Program-made: the position numbers and the translations under genes
The notes under the pieces: generated by a model
What the model saw: only the letters and a program-made list of their open reading frames with translations
The model's database searches: none
Told to the model about the DNA's origin: nothing
Part shown: one piece after another, positions 1 through 13,905 of the stretch
How the letters are laid out: every line of letters begins with the position of its first letter
How positions within the stretch are numbered: the first letter of the stretch is position 1
Origin: Smittia aterrima
Lineage: Eukaryota > Arthropoda > Insecta > Diptera > Chironomidae
Reading direction: 5' to 3'
Length of the DNA stretch: 64,000 nucleotides
Assembly (NCBI GenBank): GCA_033063855.1
Contig: CP093829.1
Coordinates: 4,288,243 to 4,352,242, forward strand

Positions 1-3000
1 CTCATAATCGATGCCCATTTGTCAATGCGCCCTTTGAAAACAAAAGAGAAAAAGTCAAAACCTTGATTTATTGCTGCCATCAAACCTTATTTACACACAC
101 AAGAGAGACACCTGAGCAAGTGAACAATCGAGCGACGTGGACAGGTGCGGAAACAAAAAAAAAGTTGAAGGGCTTTTTATTTGTTAAAATGTTGCGTATC
201 CATTTTGAGTCTAAGTATGTCAGAAAAGTGACATCGAGTTTAAATAAATAAAAAATCCTTTCGTGGGCGATGTAGATTCGGGAAGACTCCGTGTTCAGTT
301 TAACGAACATTGACGTGGGAAGTTCAGGATTTAAAAAAATTCCTAAAAAGACAAACACGAGGATGTTTGATGTCTAAAGTGCTTTTGTAATAGAAAATGC
401 TTGTCAGCATCAGCCTTGTCAGCCAAATGTAAAAAAAGAGAGAGAACCTGTCCCTTTACATGAGACAAAGCTTTTCAAATGTAACTTTTTATTCTCTGTC
501 TGATGTCCTTATATTGCAATGAATGAAAGTGCTTCCGAGCAAAATGATTCTCACAGGATTTCACTCTTATTTATCTGAGTTTGTTGTTGACTTTGCAGCA
601 ATCCCACGACATCCGTAAACTTTTCAGTTATTAAACAACAATGAACTGTATTTTGCTTCAATTAGTCCAGAAATTATCTGAGCTTATCTCTATCTCATTC
701 TCGGAAGACAGAAATTTTCCAATTCCATAAACTTACTTGAACAATATCCAATTGCTGTTGCTGTCACCGGACGCGCAAGTATCTGAGTTAATGACAAAGT
801 ATACAACAAAATTAAGAGAAAGCAGTTTATCCACAGTAAAAAAAAGAAGAGAAAGAAGAAAGGGACCAAGCGAAAGTGGAAAAACTTCCGAGATCGTCCT
901 CAAAGTTTTGTATTTCATGAGATGAAGATGATAAATAGACAGCTAAGCGAATGAAGGAAGAACGAGAGAAGTTAGTGGAGAACGACATTGAAAAGTTTTA
1001 TTTTATTTATTTTTTTTCATGGCGAAAGCTTTTTCTCTCTTGTAAGTCCATTAATTAAAAAACATTGTTAAATGAAAAAGTTTCGTTTTGCTCGCTTTCG
1101 CCTTTGTTTTTGAAATTGAATGCAGTGTCGGATGAAGTCAAGAAAAAAAAAATCAAAAAGGGATGAAGAACGCTAACACTCATTAGGGCAGCAATGTTTT
1201 GCTACGAATACGAAATTTCCCTTCGAGAATTCTTTGAATGTTGAGGGTTGTGTTCAAGAAACTTGAGAGTCGACCGTAACAAAGACTTGTCAAGTATGAA
1301 TTTATTATTCTCGAGATTGAGGGATAAAAGTCTCGAGCAATTTACTCAATCACAACCCTCAATGTCGCAGTAAAGTGTGAATTCTCTCGCTCGCTTCTTA
1401 TCGTTCACGTTTCCTCGAGTTGACCGAGCAAGAGATAGAAGAGGGGAGAGGAGTTGGTTTCTATCAGAAGCACAAAGTAATTCAATAATAGAAAACGTGA
1501 CTCTCCTATGAATTTGATTCATGCTCGCATCTTCAACTCGATTCGTATTCAATAAGTACATTCGTCTTCATCTAATTCAGAAACATTTTCTAATCCATAT
1601 GGCAGAGTTAGTCTACTCGTCGGGGGGAAGTGTGACAAATCAAGAAAGCGACAACAATGCGCAATGAATTTATATTTCATTAGCACTTCGTGAGTTCTTA
1701 TAAAGAATTTTCCTGGAAATTGTTCGCTCTTTGAATGGCTGATGCGTCAATTTACTGATCTAACCAAATATCAATTAACCACGATCCGTCTAATTAACTT
1801 AGTTTCGAGGGAATTATTCCACGAGCTCTTACATTAAATTATATCGCTGATAAAAGTTCGTCTCGCTTGTGTTCAATTGCGTCTTGAACAATGCTTTGGT
1901 TGGGGGAACATTGCTAAAACCTCCTGATTCCATGTTTTGCTTTCAGATCTTCTCGACTTTTTTTTCTTGCTTTTACTTGTCGAACGAAATTAAATGAAAG
2001 TCGAGAACAATGTTGAGCAAGACATGAAGTGAAAAGCTGCGGCAGATTGCGAAGAAGGAAAGCTCTTTATTGTCTTCTGATTCCACCTCTGATTCTCGAG
2101 CTTTCTCCACCCAAAAAGCACTTCACACTTTTCCCCCTTTCCCCCTCATCACTCTCATTTATTTATTTACTTCTGACTTTGCTTTACTTCAGTGTTCGGC
2201 ACACACAACATAATCATTAAAATGAAACCGATGCGTTATCAGATTCTGCCTCTCGCAAAGATTTATGATTATCATGAAAATTATTTGTGTGCGTGCACAT
2301 AATGAAATCAGAGAGAAGAAAGAAGAAAAGTTATTTGCTTTGAAACGTTCGCGAATTTTGATGTTGGGGGTTTGAGAAAGTTTTTTCACTTCTCGTCGCT
2401 GAGGAAGCTTTTGTTTCAGAAATTGCAATCACAAAAATCCTTGCAGCCATAGTTTGATCAAAGAGTAAATAAAAAGCTCCACAAGTGCTTGTCTTACGTA
2501 AAGCTTCTCACTCTCTTTGGAAAAGCACATCTCAACAGTATAAATATACATGTCGACGTGTTTTATGCGATGTTATGCCTTGTTTCATTGATTTATTTTC
2601 TTTCTCGGAGATACCGAGCGTTATGATAACGTCGAGAAAGGGGATACCATAAACATTCACGTTAACATAAATATGTACAATGCGGAGCGATGTATCGAGT
2701 ATTGCGTAACCAGAATAACCAAAACTTGCTACATCCCAGCTCCCTCTGCAACACCTCGTCGTTGTGTTGATTTTCGTTCACTTCAGCTCTCACTCCATTC
2801 ATGCTTTCCTTTTATAAATAAGTTATCTGCGAAGTTTGAAGGCTTGCCTGCCTCGCTAATAAAAAAATCTCTTCCGCATTGTTTTCTCCTTATCAATGCT
2901 TTTTTCACTTAACAACTTTAGCTCTAGAGAAGAAAAAAAATATAACTTTTGGGATCCTTTGTACCTTCATTCATCTTTAATGATTTCATTTCATTTTACC

Positions 3001-5605
3001 TTTGTCTTCTTTACCTTCGCTTCCTTTTCCAAGGGATGAAAGTTTCCTGCTATTCAAATCGCTCGATTACGTGGAATGGAATGCTAATTTCTGGAATGGA
3101 GATGGCTTGTTCTGCTTTTCTCCTTTGAGTGATGACAAAGCATTTCAATCGGAAGAATCTCAGTAGAATCCATCTCCGATGTCGCTGCGAGAAATCAAAT
3201 AAATGTCAGATACTTATTTATTTCCGCAATTATCGAAGGCATTGTGGGGAAATCTGTTTTGCTCGGACAAACAACAGCTTCCGGCTTCCTGTTGGCAGTC
3301 ACTCAGTATCACATTTAACATTGACTTCCTCTCTCTCCCACCACATCGAAGAAACTAACAGCAAATGGCTTTCTGCTCCGCACTCTATTATCTGAAATAA
3401 CCCGATTATCGGCTTAATCGAGAGGGAAAGGGTGTCATCATCTTCTCTATCAGCATTGCCTTTGGATCGAAGGAATTACTGATAATTTTTAGTGTTTACC
3501 GCTCGAAAACTTTCCACTCCAATGCTTGACAATTTTCATCAGCTAATTGTGTGGAAAATTGATGTCGCTCACTTGCTTGAGCTTGCATAGAAGTGTCGAG
3601 ACTGTAACGGCTGTCAACCTCACAGCATGAGGGAGAAAGCTTTTTCATTATGAATGACCTGGAATGTGGGTAAAGGGAAAATGCTCTCGAGTTTCTTTTG
3701 TAATATCTATAGAGTTTCCTTTATTAGATTTTTCTCTTTCTTTTAAAGTTCTCTTCAATCAATTTACATCCATAATTATCGTCTTAATAAATTAGTTTAG
3801 CGCTTTGTCATTCAAAATCACAAAAATTGTAGTTTTTTCTTTTCCTTAACAATGGCAATAATGTTTTTCTCATAATTTTCTTCCTTTTCACATTCATTCG
3901 TCGTTTGTCGTACGACGACGAGGAAAAATAAAAAAATATTTTCTTCTTCTCCATCTTTCGCTTAATTACACATTTTTTTTCTCTTTTATTCTTTTGAATT
4001 ATCAACTGAAGCGTTTCTTTCATTGGGAGAGCGTATTTACATCATAAAGTTTCGTCCCCGTAGGCGCGAGGAGAGCGAAAAAGTAGAAAATCGATAAACA
4101 AACGTGAAACAAGATTCAATTCAGCTATGGCAAGAGAAATGAGCGAGTTTGTCTTTATTAATTTGAATCATTTCACGGTGAGGTGATTAACAATTGTTTT
4201 CGGAAAAACTTTTTCTCTCTGTAGATTTATTTTAAAATTTTTTCTTTTTAGTTTACGTATAAATTCTCATTCATGGTACATAAATTCATGTCTGTTGTCA
4301 GCTAATTTACATTGGGATCTCTCCATCTTCCGCTCCACTCCTCCCAAGCTCTTCCTTTTCCAACAGAAACTTTCGAACTAAAGTTTTGCATTTCATAAGA
4401 AAGAAAGAAATTTCTTTTTATTTTAAAGCAATTAGAGATGTTTCCTCTCTCTTCCGGTTTTGTGTTTGGAGAAAATTTTCTTCTTTCAACGTAAAACTGT
4501 AAAGTTGTAAGCAATTGTTGATGGGAACGAGGTGGGAAGAAGAAGAAGTTTGAGGAGATTCTGTCAGGGGAGAGGTTAAAGAAAATTTATTAAGGATTTA
4601 CGGTTTGCTAAATTGTCTCATTTCCATCTTTTAAATTTAATTTCCAAATGCATCAAGACGGATTTTGATTAATTAATTTTCCGCAACGAATTTCCTTTTT
4701 GAAAGCAAATTTTCTGGTTGTCAACTGCTTCTCATTCTCCTTCGACTTCCAAGGTGGAGCTTCGACGCTTAAACACAAACAATTAAACCTCATTTCTCGC
4801 ATCGTTTCATCGACTCGACATCAGTAATTAGTCGTCGTCGTCAGCGTATTGTCGTTTATTATGGAAATCGTGTACACATTTTGCTGCTTTGCTTAATTGA
4901 TGTATATCCGAGAGACTTAATTTCTGTAGTTAATTGGTATGGAGAGTATCATTGTGATACATTTAATTGTGTATTCGATATGTTAATGTTGCTCAAACTA
5001 TTGCAAAGTAGAAATCTGATCTGCTGATTAATGAATGATGAGACAATTACATTAGAGCTTTCAATGAACGGGCTTTTGAGTAGGATAACGTGATTGAAAA
5101 GGTTTGTGTCTGAGAATGGAAACTAATTGATGAAAGGTCTTAATTGAGCGAGTTCCTCTTGAGAAATTTTCGGAGAATGACTTAATAATTTATTGATTAC
5201 CGTCGTCTCGTGATGATCAGAAAACTTTTGACTTCCTCTTTCTTCTAGGAAGTTCAAGGTTCGACGGAATTCTCTCAATCTGACTTTAAAGAGGGTTAAT
5301 AGGTTTAAAGCAGGAAACTCTCGATAATTCAGTTCATTCCAAAGGATTAGAAAAACCCTTTCAACCCTCACGCAACTCAGAGACACATTCCCCACGTTTC
5401 GTTTGAATTGTAAAGACTTCCCTTTGCTTTAAAGAGTTATCAGACTTCCCACACCACATCATCATGACTTGAGAAAAGGGTATCAAGATAGAGAAAGAGA
5501 AAAGACAAATGTAAACAAAATTCATTCTACGAAAAACAAAACGCAAAAAAAAAAGCACAACCGAATGAAACATTTCCTTGTCTTGCAAGTTGGTTCGTAG
5601 CTGTC
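1..5605. other. gene-poor region, no supported gene
   Basis: I see no coding segment here that I can support. All open stretches on both strands are under 100 codons, have low-complexity K/F/S-rich translations and lack recognisable domains. The DNA is AT-rich with scattered poly(A)/poly(T) runs. It lies downstream of the 3' end of the dpr gene that is transcribed toward it, so its right edge probably includes that gene's 3' untranslated region. Confidence 0.6.
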
Positions 5606-8600
5606 TTATGAAATTCTCCTTATCAGATCTTTTAAATTGACTAGGACAATGAGCATACAAAACACATTTCTAAATAGATTTGTGGGGTGGATGTTGGAGA
5701 AGACTGTTGTTGGACTGCTACTCGTGATGCTCTTGTTTGGTGTTGCAGCGATGTTGGCAGCCGGTTTCTCGCCTGCATTTTCCAAAAAGAAAACGAGAAA
5801 GAACAGTAAATAAAATTTATTGTCATAGTGAAAATTGTCACATAAAATTTTCATGAATATGCTGTTTTCCTGGACTAAGGCTTCTGTTTTGCTCGTTGTT
5901 GTGTCGGGGGCGTGGGAACGAGCACAAAGCGCATTTTGCAAAGCTAAAGCGGGTCGCAATACATTCCGTGTTGAGAAACATTTTTCAACTAGACACACAC
6001 AAAAGGATTTATGACGCTTAATGCACCTTTTCTCGATCCTTCTCTCTCCCTCTCGAGCTTGCATTTCAACAATTGCTCGGCACTTTGCACCATAATTCAG
6101 AGTTTCAATGATAAAAAGGGAAACAAAGCGTCGAGAACAAACAAAAATTGAGTTGCGGTAGAGAAAAGTTTGACAATTTATGTAACAACAAAAGTAATCC
6201 ATTGAACTTCTATTCAAAAGTCAAGGTAATTATTTAATATTTCATCAACGAAAAGAAAACTTTCAAGGATGAGTAAAATTGAAGAATTTCCCGAAAAAGT
6301 CGAAATAACTTTTTCAAGAATTTGAACATCATTGAAAATTCATAAATTTGGTTTTCTTTATCTCCTTAGATCCTAGACAAGCTTCCAACGCGAGAGAGCA
6401 CATTTCCCGGAAGCATAATCGAGTTTAAAAGACGACAATACTCGTCAGGCATTTCGTTCCGCCTCGACTCCCATCGATACCTAAAAGCTTATGCATTCGT
6501 ACATGCAAAATTCATTTTGTCGCTTTAACATATTAGAAATTATGATTCAGTCTATCTCCTCTCGATTTTGTACGAATTTATTCAATGCTTGCAAATTAAA
6601 ATGAAAATTTCCCTCCAACTCTGAACAGACGAAAATTTGTGAAAATAAAATAAATTATGAAATGATTTTCGTATCGTTTGCCAAAATTGGAATTAAATTC
6701 TTTAACTTTTCTTTCGTTTGCATTCGCCTTTAGACACTGAGAGAGAGGAACAGACGACGATGGGGGAGAATAAATTGAAGATAAAGATAAAGAGCCGGGA
6801 AAAAGCTTGAACATAATTTTCATGGCGCATCAGACCGAAATCGTAGTTAAAGCGTTCCATTACATAAACGCGATAGATAGTTTGAAAAATGGTTTGGCAG
6901 GATTCGGATTTACCCAGCGGGCCGGAAAAAGAAACTTTTCGAAGCTCTCTGTCATAAACAAGAGATTTAAAAGAGTCCATTAGTCTGATTAAAAGTGTAA
7001 ACAGCTTTAACATCATCTCGTGGACACAAAAGATTTAAAAGTCTCAGATGCTCAAGGCAATGTCGAAAGTTTCGTTTTTTATTATCTACAAACCTTTTAG
7101 TACATGCACGTATATACTCGACTGTCGAGCGTTGGCTGGCGCACACGTGTAATTTCCTAAACGAGAGAAAAACGGATGATGTAATGGAAATATTTATTTA
7201 ATCGCTTTGCTCTGTCTCTTCTTACCTCCGTGCCTTGCAGTCGCATTTCTCACAGTCAAAATACTCGAAGTTAATTTGGATGAAACAGACACTCCATCTT
7301 CATGATCGTAATTAATCATTCTATCCTCGTGATACCTGCGCCAAAGTGAGGGCGAAAGAGATTAACGTTAAAATGTGCATTTGAGAGGAAACGATTGAAT
7401 AATTAAAGGTTTCATGGAATGAAAGATATTTAAGAGACTTTGAGAGGGAAAATAAAATTTCGATCGAAGGAAATAATTTATTTAAATCGCTTACCAGAAC
7501 ACATATAATGGACTCTCTGTAGCACGTTTCAGCTTGCATTCTAATCTTAGTGTGGACCCTTCATTTATATGCAAATCAGGAGCTTCTATTATTTCAGCTA
7601 CAGCCTCTGTTGTGAAGGAAAGAAAAGAAGAAGCGACGATAGAGACAATGGGAAGTTAATTCTTTTTTATTTCGTTGAGTTACGAAGAGTTCTCTGTCGA
7701 CCGATTGTTTAATGAATTGAATTAAATTAAACGACATAAATTAACTCGCAATTTAATTGTTAATTTATCTCTGCGTTGTCGTCCCAGCTTTTAATTCATT
7801 TGAAAGTTTCTGCTTCCAACAAATAAATTTATTATCAAGCATGAAATTTTCATTTATGTGCGTCCCGACCCTTAACAGTTTTAATCATAGAACTTTCAAT
7901 TCAAACCCATAAACAGAAAGCAGAAAAAAAACTATTTAATTTATTAAATTTGTAGCGAGAAGTTGGATCTCGGGTTTGCCGAAAATCTAAATATGAACCG
8001 ACTAGAAGAGCGTTAAATGGTTTGTTAATGGCAGTGAAGCTGAAGCTCTGAGCAAATATAAACAAAATCATTATGAAATTAACAAATTTTAGTTGGCTGA
8101 GCAAAACTATCTGCAATCGAGGGAGGGTCGCCTTCCCATCGCTAAGACGATGAAATTCATTAGTCTTTTCCCTTTTGCCTCTCAATGGGGAACTTTCTCG
8201 CTTAATTGTCTACAATTGTAAAACTGTTTTCCTAACCCAAAAGATTGTGAGTTGGTTGAAGGAAGCCGCTTCGAGCTCCTAAACTTTCTGTTTGTACGCA
8301 CTCCACAGAGGAACTTTCAGTGGAAACTATTCGAATGATAAAGTTCCGAAGCAAATATTTGCTTTTGTTTTAGAAGGGAAAAACGAAATCCCAAAAGCTC
8401 GACGAAAATCACTCGAAGCGATTGCTCCGTTCAACCGATAAATCTACGAACGAACGCGCTTGTCTCCACTGAACCGCAAAGATTTGTAAACTAAAGTTTC
8501 ACTTCATACACTCACCTACTATCCTAAGTTCAATGAATATCGATTCGGGTGGATGTGTCGATAGCTGGCACTCGTAAATTCCCTCATCGTCCTTCCTAGC

Positions 8601-11333
8601 GTTCTTTATCCGCAACGCCCAATTGCCTAAATGTCTCGTATGTTCGACTAAGAATCGATCATCACTACTATACGTGCTAAGTCCAACAGTTAATAACAAA
8701 AAGTCTTTTCTTCTGAACCACGAAACCTGAGGATGAGAGAGAATTAAGTTTTCAGCGACGAACGTTTCCATGCTTCACATTTAGATTTCGGGAAAACTCA
8801 TTCAACATAAATCAAAGTAATAAAAGGAACGAAGACAGAAAAAGCGAATGTTTTGCAAAGGAAAAGAAAATGGAACTGAAGGAAAAAGGAAAATCCTACG
8901 AAAACAACCCTCGACTTTATCAGCTCAGACATTACCAAGAAATTTCTTAATCAAACGCGTTTTCACATTTATTGGTGTAATTATCCAAATCGTGTTCGCA
9001 ACGTTTGCTTTCATTTGGTAAATTAATTATGCATGAATGGCCGAGGCCTAATTGATTCATGAATTGCTATTCAGATGTCAGTGAAAGGTGTCTGGCCGAA
9101 TATTGACTGTAACCGGAAAAAAGTTTGCGAAAATGTTGATTCAGTGAAGTAAAGCAAAAGCGATGGAAGAAGATTGGCTTCCGTTTGACGACAAAATTTT
9201 CTTGGAAAAGAATTTCTTGTGGAGTGGGAAGCGAAATTCTTAGAAATCTTAAATTTTTATGAGAGAAAGATTTTTGTCTTTTAAATTGTCTTTCGGATTA
9301 AAATTTCTGAAGAAAGTTGTTGTCAACTTTGTAACCTAGATAGATACTTAGTCTTCCTTTTATTTTCAAAGAGAAAGAGCTTTAAAATATTTATTCCTCT
9401 TCCTTTGGGAAAACTTTAATAAAATTAAAATTCATTTCCAAGTTAAATTTGTCGATCAAAATTTATTTTCAAATCAATTTCCTTTTCGGATAAATTTAAT
9501 AACGCAAGATATCGTTTCGTTATGAATTCGAGAAGCCAACTAAGAAAACGTTGTTGAGCAGATCAAGCAAATCGAGTTTGCATGGGTAATGAAGTTTTCT
9601 ATTGAAATTATGTCGACTCCGATAGATACGACGATGAAGTTGGATCATTGAATTTAAGAGCGTGACGTTACCGATTGAAAAGTCCTTTTTATTCAATATC
9701 TGATGGTCTCGTAAATATTAGAACAACCGATATCAAATATCGGTTTTATGTAAACATATAAATATTCCAATCCCTTTTCTTTCTTTTCACTCGCAGAAGG
9801 AATTCATAAAACTCAACGCTTTATTCCGCTAGGCATTCTGCTTTCTTTCTTGCCCCAAGATAAATTTATGCATCAAATATGTCGATCTCAAGTTGGAGGA
9901 GGACGAAGGGATCGAAGTCGAAGGGAACCTGATGTTTTAATTCATGGACTTATTGCTGATACGGTTTGGTGCGGCAAAGTCGAACATGTCGGCAAATATA
10001 AACATCGAATCGAGTCGAGAAGAAGAAGAATGGAAGTTTCAATTGAGAATGAATAATTTTTTAGGTTTCTCAGTTTCTTCGTTGCATTCTAAAGTTATTC
10101 TGTGGGAAAACAGCTTTCAAGAGCTAATATTTATTCAAACGATCGAAATCTCAGAGTTGCTGATTCAACGGTGGAGAAAATCATTCTTCTGGGAAAGTTT
10201 ATTTTTCCTCAACGAAAGATTCTCCTCTGTACCGCTTGTCGAAGGCTTTCAGGCTGTTTAACTTTGGTTGAGAAGAAACGCAGAAAAAGTTTCGACTTTC
10301 CTTGAACATTTTATTTTTTTGTTTTATTATTTTTCCTTTTCGTTCGTTGAGAAGTGAAGTTTATTTAACTAAGCAACTTAAGATGAGTGGTTTTCATCGA
10401 AGAAGGAAAAAAAGTTTTCCTCATCAAACAAAACATAATTTTCCTCCTCAAAGGATTTTTCATTCAACGCTTTCATGAATATTTCAAAAACTTTCTAGCA
10501 GCAAAAACTTCTTTTCTTCGTTATTGATCTTCAAACCCCGAAGATTCTTTTTAATATTCTCTTCGATGAGAGAAGAAAAAGCTTTTTCCTTTTATCTTCT
10601 CATTTGATCGGAAAAACAAAAGAAAATTTTAAGAAAAACTTTCAGATTAGATTCGATTTTCAGTGGAAATTTTTATTTTACAGTTCAAACTTGCTTTTCG
10701 TTGAAATGAGGGAAACTTTGAAAAGTTAGAGGGAGAGAGAGAGAAAACACAGCTAATGAACTTTCAATCAGATTTCAAAAGTTCAAGTCTGATAAATACG
10801 AAAGTCCAAAGGTTTCATTAAAATAATTTCTAGGAAACACAAAAAAGTTTCCCCTCACAAAACTTTCTCATTTTCACTGCTCGACAGTGTTTAACTCCAC
10901 GTTGAACTATTTCATTTGTCCGATTTAATTGAATGAAAACTTTTCTACTCGGATTCACTGAGAATCATAAACTTCCGACTATCGCAAAGCTTTTAAGCTC
11001 ATTTGTGGTTTAGGAAATCAATAATTGTATCAGATATCACTTCTCTGACTTTGTTAATAAACTTTAAAGACCTAAAAACACATTTAAACTTCAATTTGAT
11101 CAGAATTGATTTTTCCATCGCTTCACTTTTCTTCACCTGAGGGATTTGTTTTCGATAGGAATTTTCAAAGTATTATAAATACTTACTTACAGTGGCTGGT
11201 TGAGTCATTGTGACGCTACAAGGTAGAATTGCGAGTCCGCCTCTTTGACTTATCACTCGTGTACTATTTTTTGTTATAAAATGGCTATGTACAGATGACA
11301 ATGAATTTTTGTGCATTTTTAGGTCGTTGGAGT
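5606..11333 (-). CDS. Dpr-family two-immunoglobulin-domain cell-surface protein (5' end missing)
   Basis: Six exons read on the minus strand: 11191-11333, 8516-8726, 7495-7606, 7226-7335, 7094-7156 and 5606-5772. All introns are GT-AG and the phases join without a break, giving 267 residues to the TAA. Ig domain 1 has B-strand ILPC, C-strand VSWFRRKDF, the Dpr hallmark LLTVGLSTYSSDDRF and F-strand YECQ. Ig domain 2 has LRLECK, VFWYH and NYTCAP. The C terminus (FCMLIVLVNL) is hydrophobic, as expected for a GPI-anchor signal or short membrane segment. Dpr proteins sit on neurons and bind DIP partners to specify synaptic wiring (family knowledge). The start codon and signal peptide lie on exons upstream of 11333; candidates are listed separately. 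Family assignment is firm, but the exact dpr paralogue is not resolved. Confidence 0.93.
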
Positions 11334-13880
11334 CTGGAATGAGAAAAGGAGAAAATAATAAATTGCGCTAACTCGGTTTTACGCTACAATAGATTTGTTT
11401 TGCGGAAAGTGTCGGCGTTCACTCTCTCACTCAGAAACAGAAATAAGCTTCATTGCGGAACAGAGAATTTTTCGATTGGCTTCACGCTCATAATAAATAT
11501 TTTTAGATGAGTTATTTCCTCACTAACCTATTACAGAACTTTTTCTGTTTCAAAGGCAAACGACTTGAGAACACAAATCGGAAAATTAAAATTTATTAGC
11601 TTCGCTTTTCATTACGAGCCGACGATACTTCATTAAAAGCACGCAACAACTTTCGATTCAAGGCTTCAGGAAACACTCCAGTGAATTATTACTTCTACAA
11701 AGTTAATTACAGATCGAAGCCTTACAACATGATTTACTCGTGAGCTTTCCAATGAAGCTTCCGATTGATGTTGAAAGCTCAAATAATTTGTTTGTTCAAT
11801 TCTCTGTCAGACTGAGCAGGTCAAGAAGTAATTTACTTCCTGATTGTGAGTTCAAAGCTCCGTGATAGAGGTTCGATAGCATAAAATTTCCGAAGGCAAA
11901 AAAAAAGGTTTCATCATTCCTAACGCTTCAGATTCCATCTCTTCACGACACTTTCCGGCAGACATGACATGAATATTAATTCTGTCCTAGAAACTCTTGA
12001 CGTCAGACGCCGCCCTTTGTTTGTTTCTTATGCAAATTAGTGACGGAAGAAGAAAAAATTCTTTATTTACATTAATTGATCGTATCAAGTTAATTCAAGC
12101 TTTTTTTCTCATTAATAAAAGTCAGAGGAGGTTTCGTTACAAAGTAATTAATGAAGAGTTCGAACTGGAGGATTCAACCCTTTAGCCTTTTCGTTTTAAT
12201 CTTCTAATTGTAAAAGTTTTACCAACCGCAAGTCTCAACCTTCTCGCAAGGAAAAAAAAAGTCATTTCCTGACCTTAGCTCCAACCCAGATCATGGCGAT
12301 TTTTTTCATTTGACAAACCTTTAACTTTGATAAAATGAAAGTTAAGGCTAATCCAGAAGAAAGACTAATTCTCGAATGTCCTATAAATTAGCTTAACACC
12401 TGTAATACCTTAATTAACACTTATGGCAATCATAAATCTCTTTTTTTCCTGTTGTTGTTCTCTCGCTCGTCTGCCTTTGAGCAAAGCAACAAACGTGAAA
12501 ATTGATTCCTTTTCCCTCGCACTTAGAAGCTTTGCGAGACTGACAAGAACAAATATCTCCGACAGGGAATTACGCCCGGCTGATCCGTTCTTAAATTTAG
12601 TTTATTGCTTTAATTTCACTCTCAGACGTTGCCTTTTCCATCATATTTTATTGTCAGAAGGCAAGCCCCCGAAAAAAAAGCGAATCGAGCGACGGGATGA
12701 TAGCAAAAGAAGCGGAATGAAGCTTTTTCCTATGGCAACAATAAATATTTATGTAAACGTTAGAAATAGCAGAGATAAACTTAGTACAAAAGATTCCGAG
12801 CATGGAGAAATAAATGATACGCATTTAAACAACATTTTTCATTCAGCGAATTATCCTCCAGGGAACGACTGAAATATTTTTTTTTTGTTGGTTTCTCTTC
12901 TATTTATTTATTCAATAGATTTCTGGCGGAAACGCTTGCAAGCGATGATCGTCAAAATTCTGTGTTTTTTTTCCGCGGCAGAAAGAAGAACGAAATAAAA
13001 TGTTTTATTTATTCATAAGCAAACGGAAACGCGAAGCTTCTGCTCATCTCTCGCAATGATTACTTTAAAGATGGAATTCACCTCCTGCGTGTGCATAAAT
13101 TCTATTTTAATGTTTTCCCATAACAAGATCTTTGCCAAAGATAAATAGAAACGAGACGTTGTGAGAATTCATGGAGGCCTTAAGTACACATTTATTTATG
13201 TTGCGTGTTAAGCGTCGCTTGCGAGAGATGAGAAAGCTTTTCGTCGAAGCTTTTCCAAAAGGATTCGCCACGTTCATCTCCACTACACAACAACATTGTT
13301 CGCCGTGGGGGAAGTTTTGTGGCCGAGAGAGTGAAATGGAAACGAGCACACAATGCGGCAAGAATATATCACTTTCATGGCATTTGTTCGCTGAGAAACC
13401 GAAAATAAAGCACAAATTTTCACACAATTAGAGCTCCCATAATTTATTCCAATCGATTTATTTTTATGTTCGCTTTTTTTTTGTTATAAAATTCACTCCA
13501 AGCCACTTATGCACGTAGTTCCGCAACGAGGAAATTTATAGCATCCTTCAAAAATGCATGTTAAGCCTCAAAACGACTCCGCAACGTGATTGATTGAACG
13601 GGAATTCTTTTCGCTTTCGCTTGCGGAATTTTTAAAACATTTTTTTCCATTCGACATAAAGTTGTCAAACATTTGACTCGCGAGAGTAAAATAAAACATG
13701 AAACTCTGTCACCGAACTGCCCGGGGGATGGAATAAGCATTCGCAATAATTTGTGCCATACACAATTTGGTTTGGGTGAGGAATAAACAAGAGAATGCGG
13801 GCATTGGTAGTCAGCCATGACCTGCCCGATAGTTTTTCTCCTCCCACGCCTTCAACGACAAACATCGACAGCTTACACAC

Positions 13881-13905
13881 CTTTTCGACGATGTCGTCCG
13901 GTTCT
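13881..13905 (-). other. tentative 25-bp dpr microexon
   Basis: A minus-strand segment of 25 bp lies between an AG acceptor (ACTACAG) and a GTGTGT donor. It encodes RTGRHRRK plus one base, which is exactly the phase change needed to link the phase-0 end of the 18486-18577 candidate to the phase-1 start of the certain exon at 11191-11333. Phase fit is the only support, and such matches arise by chance. Confidence 0.22.

Noticed and set aside
5773..6217. Upstream extension of the last dpr exon frame to about 200 codons
   Set aside because: It is intron sequence; the acceptor at 5773-5774 joins in phase to the VHVLKG exon and gives the Dpr C terminus.
12423..12872. 149-codon plus-strand open frame
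   Set aside because: No domain, no signal peptide with suitable splice context, mixed basic/low-complexity composition; length is within chance for this much sequence.
13107..13431. Overlapping open frames on both strands of about 86-106 codons
   Set aside because: Both strands are open over the same DNA and neither translation resembles a known protein.
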